Of a stretch of DNA of 8,934 bases, positions 1 through 5,447 are shown piece after piece. This DNA comes from an uncultured Synergistia bacterium. Its GTDB lineage: Bacteria > Eremiobacterota > SpSt-956 > JAKJGF01. The notes beneath the pieces are model-generated. The model saw nothing but the letters and a program-made list of their open reading frames with translations, was not told the origin of the DNA and did not search any database. Within the stretch, counting starts at the first letter, position 1. The number at the start of each line of letters is the position of its first letter. Where the stretch lies: positions 1 to 8,934 of the forward strand of contig CALARM010000204.1 of assembly GCA_937888925.1 (NCBI GenBank), read 5' to 3'. The position numbers were made by a program, and so were the translations under genes.

Positions 1-572
1 CAATTGATAATATTGTAGGAATAATTTATGAAAAAGATATGCTGAAAATTTTAAAGGATAACAAATTGAATGTCAATATCAGAGATATTATGCGACCGGC
101 TTATTTTACGCCTGAAATCAAAAAGATTGATGAACTCCTTAAAGAAATGCAAAAAGATAGAATCTCTATGGCTATTGTTGTAGACGAATACGGAGGCACA
201 GATGGACTGATAACTATAGAAGATATAATAGAAGAAATTGTAGGAGAAATTCAAGATGAATATGACCAGAAAACTGCTATTCTTGAAAAACTGGGTAATA
301 ATGTGTTCCTGATTGATGCCAGAATGAATATAGAAGATGTAAACTCTTATTTCGATATAAATCTTCCTGTAGATGAATGTGAAACTATCGGAGGATTTGT
401 TTACGGACTTTTAGGCAGAATTCCTGCCCAGGGAGAAGAAGTTAAGCTGGATTCCCTTTCAATAATTGTTGAAAAAATTCATCGCCGTATGATAAAAAAA
501 CTCAAGATAAAAAAAATTACAGACCATATGCATAAAGAAGATGAAGAAGATTTATCTAAAGAAAAACAATGA
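1..572 (+). CDS. CorC/HlyC-family CBS-domain protein, 3' part
   Basis: The reading frame is open from base 3, so the start lies outside the window and about 189 residues are visible. The first residues (IDNIVGIIYEKDML) finish one CBS motif. The second CBS carries the family hallmark VDEYGGTDGLITIEDIIEEI, encoded near 180-240. A CorC_HlyC transporter-associated domain follows (about 290-510), with the conserved ETIGGFVYGLLGRIP core. The protein ends in a short charged tail. In this family the CBS pair and C-terminal domain sit in the cytoplasm. They either follow a membrane CNNM/DUF21 domain, linked to Mg2+/Co2+ transport or resistance, or stand alone as CorC. The visible part cannot separate these forms, and the old name hemolysin C should not be read as a toxin function. 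A terminator-like hairpin follows closely, so this gene probably ends its transcription unit. Confidence 0.93.
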   Translation, partial: IDNIVGIIYEKDMLKILKDNKLNVNIRDIMRPAYFTPEIKKIDELLKEMQKDRISMAIVVDEYGGTDGLITIEDIIEEIVGEIQDEYDQKTAILEKLGNNVFLIDARMNIEDVNSYFDINLPVDECETIGGFVYGLLGRIPAQGEEVKLDSLSIIVEKIHRRMIKKLKIKKITDHMHKEDEEDLSKEKQ

Positions 573-588
573 TTTTATCTATAACAGA

Positions 589-619
589 TTGATTTTAAAA
601 GGCAGTGATATGATATAAT
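589..619 (+). promoter_or_regulatory. Promoter of the PHP-ATPase gene (extended -10)
   Basis: A consensus TATAAT (614-619) is preceded by TG at 611-612, giving an extended -10. The best -35 is TTGATT (589-594) with a 19-base spacer, which is long, so the extended -10 probably carries the site. The 11-mer TATGATATAAT at 609-619 recurs before hrcA and dnaK. Transcription would start near 626, leaving a leader of about 107 bases that reads only the second arm of the terminator stem. A strong Shine-Dalgarno AGAAGGAG (718-725) lies 7 bases before the ATG. Confidence 0.6.
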
Positions 620-650
620 AAAAACATCACCTTTTAAAAGGATATTTTTT
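593..650 (+). terminator. Rho-independent terminator after the CorC-family gene
   Basis: TTTTAAAAGG (593-602) is perfectly complementary to CCTTTTAAAA (630-639). The stem can continue inward as TGAT (606-609) with ATCA (626-629) after a three-base bulge. A run of six T (645-650) follows five bases after the stem. The hairpin starts 21 bases after the upstream stop codon. The stem is AT-rich, so efficiency is uncertain. The loop contains the promoter -10 of the next gene. Confidence 0.6.
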
Positions 651-732
651 ACCAGAGTAGAATTAGATTATTTATATTCCCGCGAAAAGTGAATTATATT
701 TTAAAGATTAAATTCCGAGAAGGAGATTTTAA

Positions 733-3333
733 ATGGAGATTAGTTCAGGTGCCAGATTTTTAAAAGCCGATCTGCATATACATACGCCGGCTTCGTTTAA
801 TTACAATGATAAAGACATTGCGCCTGTAGATATTGTTAACAGGTGTCTGACTGAAGGTCTTGATATTATTGCTATTACAGACCATAATGAGATTCAATGG
901 ATAGATATGGTAAAAAAAGCCGCAGAAGGCACTGGTCTATTTGTTTTTCCCGGGATTCAGATTACTGCAAGGGGTGGCCATGTTCTGGCAATATTTCCGG
1001 CAGATCATCCTGCGGAAAAAATGGAACAACTCCTTGAAAAAGTTGGCATTACAAGAAGTAAAAGAGGAAAAAAAGATGTACTTACCGATTATTATATAGA
1101 TGAAGTTTTTTTAAAAATTGTAAAAGATAAAGGAATTGTAATCGCCTGCAATGTAGATCAACCGGACGGATTTGTATATGAACTCCTACGGAATTCACAG
1201 AGAATGAAAGTCTATAATGACCAGAATTTATTTGCTCTCGAAATAAGCCAGTCTGTTTTGAAAAATAAATATTCCAATGCAAAAGGAACTGAATATAACA
1301 GAGATATAGCCTGTATAATGGGCTCTAACTCATACAGCCTGTCAGAAATAGGTAAAAGCTATTCTTATATAAAAATGGATACTATTTCACTGGAAGGCCT
1401 GAAACAGGCTTTCCTGGATCATCAGGTTAAGATTAAATTTGCCGGAGATAAAATAAGCAGCACTCATCCCCGTATAAATAAACTGGAAGTTAATCAGGGA
1501 TTTTTTAAAGAACAGCCATTCAATTTTCATCCCAATTTAAATTGTCTCGTAGGAGGCAAAGGAGTAGGTAAATCTTTTACTATTGAATTGATAAGATTTG
1601 TCTTTGATTCAAACTCTTTATTTCCTGCAGTTAAAGAAGATGCAAACGGAAAAATCGAAAAACTGGTGGGAGAAGGCGGAAAAGTTAGATTATTTGTTGA
1701 AGATGAGAGAGGAAAATTTCGTATAGAGAGAGATGTAAACAGGGAATGGACCAAACCCAGAATATTTAGAGACGGGGAAGAAACACCTCTTGATGTCAGT
1801 GTATCAAATTTCTTTAAAATTGAAGCGTATAGCCAGGGAGAAATCGTTGATATAGCCAGGAATCGTTCTGCTCAACTTAAGATAATAGATAGTTCTCTTG
1901 ATATGTCCGAAGAAGAAAGTAAAGAGAAAAAACTTTTAGAAGAACTCAATGTAAATGCTACAGAACTTGCAGCCTGTCAGGATTGCTCCGATGAATATGA
2001 AGAGGTAAAAGAACAACTTACTATTATTCTTGAGAAAATAAAGGTACTTGATGAAAAACTCAAAGATCCTATATTAAAGAAATACCAGAAATGGCTGGAA
2101 GAAAAAAATTATTTCTCTCTTGTAGAAAAAGGGCTCGACGATTACCTGAATATTTTACTGAAAAAATTGCAGGAAGTAGATTATGAAAGTTATATACCAT
2201 CTATAAATTGTGACGATTGTGTCAATACCGATGTAATGAATAATCTCTCCTCATTTACAGGCCAGCTTCGAGAAGAGATTGAAAAAACTACAATAAGTAT
2301 AAAAGAGATTTTTGATAGAAAAAAAGAATCTATAAATGAAGAATTTACTCAGTGGTCTGAAAAATTCAATGAAGCACAGCTTAATTATGAAAAATTCCTT
2401 GCAGAACTGAATGTACCGGAAGTCGCAGAAGCAGAAAAAGAATACCAGGCATCTAAAGAAAAAGAGATGGAACTGCTTCAAAGAAAAACTTCTCTTGAAA
2501 AAATTAATAGAGGAACTGAAGAATTCTTCACAAAAAGATATGCTCTGTTGAACAGTCTTGAGGAAGTACTGAAAAGCAAATTTGATAAAAGATTACAGAG
2601 AGCTCAGGAAATAGAAAAAAGACTGGAAGGTAAAATAAAAATAGAACTTTATTTTAAATCAGTAAGGGATGATTATTTAAATAAATTGTTAATGTTTACT
2701 CATGGAGAAAGAATATCTTCCGATGATTTAGATAAAATCGTTCAATCTGTTTACCCTGATAAACTGGTAAAAATGATTCTGGACAGAGATTATAATTCTC
2801 TTGTGGCAACAGCCGGTATCTCAGAAAAAAAAGCCATGCAACTGGTAAATAAATTACTTTCTATTAATAAAAAAGAACTGCTGGACCTGCAGGTTGTAAA
2901 TCTCTATGATCTTGTAAAACTCAAATTTAAAGAAAATAACCGTTACAAACTTATAGAAGATCTATCCCTGGGGGCAAAATGTACTTCCATTATTTATATA
3001 GTTACTGTCGGCGGAGATTGCCCCCTTATCATAGATCAACCTGAAGATGCTCTGGATACACTTTCAGTATTCGATCCTATAGTAAAAAAACTCAGAGAAG
3101 AAAAAGAAAGAAGACAGTTTATTCTGGCCACTCATAATGCCAATATACTGGTTGTGGCAGATGCGGAATTAAGTCTTGTTCTTACTGCTTCAGCAGATTC
3201 AGGTATAATACAGAATGGCGGAGGACTGGACAGACCTTCCACAAGAGAACTTCTTCTCCTTAATCTCGAAGGAGGAAGAGAAGCTTTCAAAATGAGAAAT
3301 CAGAAGTATTCTTTTCAAGAACTCACCGACTAG
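733..3333 (+). CDS. PHP-domain/SMC-like ATPase, TrlF/PPL-type (866 aa)
   Basis: The ATG at 733 follows a strong Shine-Dalgarno sequence at 7-base spacing. Residues about 11-235 form a PHP domain with early motifs DLHIHT (13-18) and TDHN (49-52). Residues about 250-390 are the first ATPase half, with Walker A GGKGVGKS (274-281) and AYSQGE (365-370). Residues about 390-640 are mostly coiled coil. The second ATPase half has an ABC-type signature LSLGAKC (744-750), Walker B LIIDQPEDALD (765-775) and ATHNAN (799-804, H-loop His801). This order matches the TrlF-type PHP-ATPases and the architecture reported as the single-gene PPL phage-defence candidate, so ATP-driven action on nucleic acid is plausible. 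Oddities: PHP ligand positions read Q76, N140, N199 and Y201 where Glu, His, Asp and His are usual, so the metal site may be inactive. The insert has two CxxC pairs (415/418 and 493/496). The gene has its own promoter and sits between housekeeping genes. The fold assignment is strong; a defence role is inference. Confidence 0.9.
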   Translation: MEISSGARFLKADLHIHTPASFNYNDKDIAPVDIVNRCLTEGLDIIAITDHNEIQWIDMVKKAAEGTGLFVFPGIQITARGGHVLAIFPADHPAEKMEQLLEKVGITRSKRGKKDVLTDYYIDEVFLKIVKDKGIVIACNVDQPDGFVYELLRNSQRMKVYNDQNLFALEISQSVLKNKYSNAKGTEYNRDIACIMGSNSYSLSEIGKSYSYIKMDTISLEGLKQAFLDHQVKIKFAGDKISSTHPRINKLEVNQGFFKEQPFNFHPNLNCLVGGKGVGKSFTIELIRFVFDSNSLFPAVKEDANGKIEKLVGEGGKVRLFVEDERGKFRIERDVNREWTKPRIFRDGEETPLDVSVSNFFKIEAYSQGEIVDIARNRSAQLKIIDSSLDMSEEESKEKKLLEELNVNATELAACQDCSDEYEEVKEQLTIILEKIKVLDEKLKDPILKKYQKWLEEKNYFSLVEKGLDDYLNILLKKLQEVDYESYIPSINCDDCVNTDVMNNLSSFTGQLREEIEKTTISIKEIFDRKKESINEEFTQWSEKFNEAQLNYEKFLAELNVPEVAEAEKEYQASKEKEMELLQRKTSLEKINRGTEEFFTKRYALLNSLEEVLKSKFDKRLQRAQEIEKRLEGKIKIELYFKSVRDDYLNKLLMFTHGERISSDDLDKIVQSVYPDKLVKMILDRDYNSLVATAGISEKKAMQLVNKLLSINKKELLDLQVVNLYDLVKLKFKENNRYKLIEDLSLGAKCTSIIYIVTVGGDCPLIIDQPEDALDTLSVFDPIVKKLREEKERRQFILATHNANILVVADAELSLVLTASADSGIIQNGGGLDRPSTRELLLLNLEGGREAFKMRNQKYSFQELTD

Positions 3334-3360
3334 GACAGGAATTTCGACAGGGATTTCTGT
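3334..3360 (+). repeat. Tandem 12-mer forming a hairpin after the PHP-ATPase gene
   Basis: Directly after the stop codon, GACAGGAATTTC (3334-3345) is repeated in tandem as GACAGGGATTTC (3346-3357) with one mismatch. The same bases fold: 3335-3345 pairs with 3350-3360 in an 11-bp stem including three G-U pairs, closed by a GACA loop. No T-run follows (GATTTAATGG), so it is not a standard terminator. It may stabilise or process the 3' end, or belong to an intergenic repeat family. Confidence 0.45.
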
Positions 3361-3400
3361 GATTTAATGGATTATCAGGATTGGTCAGCCGTAGTTCTAT

Positions 3401-3437
3401 AGTAATGAACAGTGAAAAAATTACTCTCTACTCACTG
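3401..3437 (+). promoter_or_regulatory. Candidate H-type pseudoknot upstream of a start codon
   Basis: Two perfect 6-base complements interleave. AGTAAT (3401-3406) pairs with ATTACT (3420-3425), and CAGTGA (3410-3415) pairs with TCACTG (3432-3437). The connecting loops are 3, 4 and 6 bases, compatible with an H-type pseudoknot or two alternative hairpins. The structure ends two bases before the Shine-Dalgarno AAGGAG (3440-3445) of the next gene, where it could influence ribosome access. No clear promoter was found in 3334-3453, so the next gene may depend on read-through or a weak promoter. Confidence 0.3.
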
Positions 3438-3453
3438 ATAAGGAGTATTCCCG

Positions 3454-4236
3454 GTGAATATCAATAAAAAAACTATAATTACAGTTATATGCGCCTTTGT
3501 ACTGGGGGTGCTTTTTTCATTATCCCTCGTAATGGTCGGGTTGTGGGCCTATAGACTTGGCCGATATGATTATAATTTAAGCTCAATTAACGATAGAGCA
3601 GAATCTTCTGCTGCACCGACAACAATAATCTCTCAAAATAGTTATGTAACAAATTTATCCACTCCGGTATATTATACTCCTGTGACGGGAACTGCCATAG
3701 AAACTCCCGGAGTCAGTCCCATTCCAGATAATACACAGGGACAGATAGTATATTATGCTACACCTGCTCCTGTAACTCAATCTTCTCCTGTGGCAGTAAA
3801 GAATCAAACTCAAAATAATGTTGATTCTGTTAAGAGACAAAAAATTATGGACTATATGTACAGTGTACATAATATATTGTCGGCAAGTAAGGCAGGAGGC
3901 GATCCTTCGCAGTTTGCACAACAACTTATAGGTTCAAGCCTGGAAGGAAATACTGCCGGTTTCGATAATTTAATAGATAATTATGAAAATACAAAAAATC
4001 AAATATCAGCTTTAAATCCCCCTGATGAATGTAAAGAATATCATAGTGGATGTGTAAATATTATAGATAATGGTATAATTTTATTAAAAGAAGTAAAACA
4101 TGGTATTACATCTCAGGATATTAACAGCCTTCTTGCAATACAGGGAAAAGCCGTTTCTATAGAACAGGAATCGAAAAGAATCGATAACATAGGGATTGTT
4201 TTGTTACAAAAATATAATATACCTGAACCAAAATAG
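3454..4236 (+). CDS. Membrane-anchored protein of unknown function (260 aa)
   Basis: I do not recognise this family. The start is a GTG with AAGGAG (3440-3445) eight bases upstream. Residues 1-6 contain two lysines. Residues about 8-32 form one long hydrophobic helix, so this is probably a signal anchor with the rest outside the membrane. Residues about 50-120 are a low-complexity Pro/Thr/Ser/Val linker with a loose internal duplication (VYYTPVTG at 72-79; VYYATPAPV at 99-107). Such linkers often span the cell-wall or envelope layer. Residues about 125-260 look helical and globular, with a possible disulphide pair C193/C200 in PPDECKEYHSGC. There is no lipobox: the only cysteine near the N-terminus, C13, is inside the helix without a lipobox before it. 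It lies 120 bases after the PHP-ATPase gene and ends just before a hairpin that also marks the start of the heat-shock cluster. Nothing visible links it functionally to either neighbour. Confidence 0.8.
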   Translation: MNINKKTIITVICAFVLGVLFSLSLVMVGLWAYRLGRYDYNLSSINDRAESSAAPTTIISQNSYVTNLSTPVYYTPVTGTAIETPGVSPIPDNTQGQIVYYATPAPVTQSSPVAVKNQTQNNVDSVKRQKIMDYMYSVHNILSASKAGGDPSQFAQQLIGSSLEGNTAGFDNLIDNYENTKNQISALNPPDECKEYHSGCVNIIDNGIILLKEVKHGITSQDINSLLAIQGKAVSIEQESKRIDNIGIVLLQKYNIPEPK

Positions 4237-4240
4237 TTAT

Positions 4241-4272
4241 TGAAAGGCGAAAATTGCCTTTCAGACATTTTT
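4241..4272 (+). terminator. Terminator-like hairpin between the membrane protein gene and hrcA
   Basis: TGAAAGGC (4241-4248) and GCCTTTCA (4256-4263) form a perfect 8-bp stem with a 7-base loop. A run of five T (4268-4272) follows four bases later, and the hairpin starts four bases after the upstream stop codon. The distance to the T-run and its short length make it a modest terminator. Its second arm overlaps the hrcA -35 element. Confidence 0.5.
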
Positions 4273-4282
4273 ATGATATAAT
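4254..4282 (+). promoter_or_regulatory. hrcA promoter
   Basis: TTGCCT (4254-4259) and TATAAT (4277-4282) are separated by exactly 17 bases, with TG at 4274-4275 giving an extended -10. This is a good housekeeping sigma-70/sigma-A type promoter. The start point would be near 4289, leaving a leader of about 35 bases. No alternative heat-shock sigma sequence was recognised. Confidence 0.7.
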
Positions 4283-4300
4283 TTATAAATATTAATTATA
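4277..4300. promoter_or_regulatory. Inverted repeat over the hrcA -10 and start point (candidate operator)
   Basis: TATAATT (4277-4283) and AATTATA (4294-4300) form a perfect 7-bp inverted repeat with a 10-base centre that includes the predicted start point. The position suits a repressor site for HrcA autoregulation. The sequence does not resemble CIRCE, and AT-only palindromes arise easily by chance in such DNA. Confidence 0.3.
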
Positions 4301-4323
4301 GTCAGATTGCCAGGGTGTGGAAT

Positions 4324-5349
4324 ATGTCATTGACACCGAGACAAAAACAAATACTCGGATTACTAACAAGGGAATTTATCTTAACTGCAGAACCTGTAAG
4401 CTCTTCTACTCTGGAAGGAAAACTGGGAAATCTCTGCAGTTCTGCTACTATTAGAAGTGAAATGGCAGAACTTGAAAAAAGAGGTTTTTTACAACGTCCT
4501 CATATTGCTTCCGGACGGGTTCCTTCACACCAAGGTTATAGATATTATGTGGATCATCTTATGAATAAAGAAGAACTTTCACTGGAAGAACAGTACACGA
4601 TAAAACTGGAATTAAATAAAAGAATCTATCAAATCGATCAATTACTTGATAAGACACTTGATTTAATTTCTCATCATACAAAAGAGTTATCCATACTTGT
4701 TCCTCCTAATTTTAAAAATATAGTTATTAAAGATATACATCTCATAAGTATAAACCCTTATAGTATCCTTATTGTTATTGTTACTACTACAGGTCTCGTA
4801 ATTAATAAAATAATTGAAAACCCGACTTCAGTTTCGGAAAGTGAGATTGAAGTTGTTTTGAATTTTTTAAAAGAAAGACTGGAAGGTATTACTGCCGATA
4901 AAATAGATAATTCGATACTGGAAGGACATGATAAAATAGCAGGCAAACACCTGCTCAAACCTCTTGTAGAGGAAATAAAAAAATCTCTCTTTTCTGAAAT
5001 GGAAAGAAAAGTTTTATGGGTAGGTACACAAAATCTTATGTCCAAACCGGAATTTAGAAATGTAGATAAAATAAAAACATTACTTAATATGCTGGATAAT
5101 CATGAATTTGCAGAACTTATTAATAAAAAAGAACCTCTCAATGAAGTCAGAGTCACTATCGGCGAAGAACATAAATTGAAAGAATTTTATGACTGCAGTA
5201 TTATTACGGCCTATTATAGAGTTGAAGGAGAAATTGTGGGAACTCTCGGTATTCTTGGACCTACAAGAATGCATTACGGGAAAATGGTTCCCCTTATATC
5301 ATTTATAGCTAAAAGTTTTAGCAAAATGCTTAACAGATTAAATTGTTAA
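4324..5349 (+). CDS. hrcA: Heat-inducible transcription repressor HrcA
   Basis: HrcA represses class I heat-shock genes by binding CIRCE operators; GroEL normally keeps it active. I chose ATG 4324 (341 aa) because the protein then begins MSLTPRQKQIL as in the family and AGGGTG (4312-4317) is a plausible, if weak, ribosome site. An in-frame GTG at 4315 would add three residues but has no ribosome site. Residues about 1-77 are the winged helix, with SSATIRSEMAELEKRGFL (39-56), GRVPS (64-68) and GYRYYVD (71-77) intact. The rest is the GAF-like and inserted dimerisation region, ending in the conserved GTLGILGPTRMHYGKMVPLI core. Length is normal for the family. It has its own promoter and lies 98 bases before grpE, probably as a bicistron. 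The conserved DNA-reading domain contrasts with the absence of a recognisable CIRCE upstream of hrcA, grpE or dnaK. Confidence 0.95.
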   Translation: MSLTPRQKQILGLLTREFILTAEPVSSSTLEGKLGNLCSSATIRSEMAELEKRGFLQRPHIASGRVPSHQGYRYYVDHLMNKEELSLEEQYTIKLELNKRIYQIDQLLDKTLDLISHHTKELSILVPPNFKNIVIKDIHLISINPYSILIVIVTTTGLVINKIIENPTSVSESEIEVVLNFLKERLEGITADKIDNSILEGHDKIAGKHLLKPLVEEIKKSLFSEMERKVLWVGTQNLMSKPEFRNVDKIKTLLNMLDNHEFAELINKKEPLNEVRVTIGEEHKLKEFYDCSIITAYYRVEGEIVGTLGILGPTRMHYGKMVPLISFIAKSFSKMLNRLNC

Positions 5350-5361
5350 TAAAAAATTAAA

Positions 5362-5419
5362 GTAGGTGTTCAGTCGCCTGCCAACAGTAAAGAAAATTTA
5401 GCCGGCAGCTAACCCCTAC
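5362..5419 (+). promoter_or_regulatory. Structured hrcA-grpE intergenic leader
   Basis: Three nested complementary pairs can form. GTAGGTGTT (5362-5370) pairs with AACCCCTAC (5411-5419) at 8 of 9 positions. Inside, CTGCC (5378-5382) pairs with GGCAG (5404-5408), and TAAA (5388-5391) with TTTA (5397-5400). No T-run follows, so it is not a simple terminator. It may be an mRNA processing or attenuation element setting the hrcA:grpE ratio. No convincing promoter was found in this gap. Confidence 0.35.
5398..5412. promoter_or_regulatory. TTAGC-N5-GCTAA palindrome (possible HrcA-related site)
   Basis: TTAGC (5398-5402) and GCTAA (5408-5412) are a perfect inverted repeat around CGGCA. These five bases are the outer half of each canonical CIRCE arm (TTAGCACTC and GAGTGCTAA), but the spacing is far shorter and the inner ACTC/GAGT is missing. 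HrcA use is speculative; the palindrome overlaps the foldable leader and may simply be part of it. Confidence 0.2.
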
Positions 5420-5447
5420 ATTTAAGAAAGGTAGAGTTGAAATTTTT

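Noticed and set aside
3454..3495. Lipoprotein signal in the 260-aa protein
   Set aside because: The cysteine at residue 13 is inside the hydrophobic helix and preceded by TVI, not a lipobox.
4315..4317. GTG as the hrcA start
   Set aside because: It has no ribosome site before it, and it would place the weak AGGGTG site inside the coding sequence; ATG 4324 gives the family-typical N-terminus.
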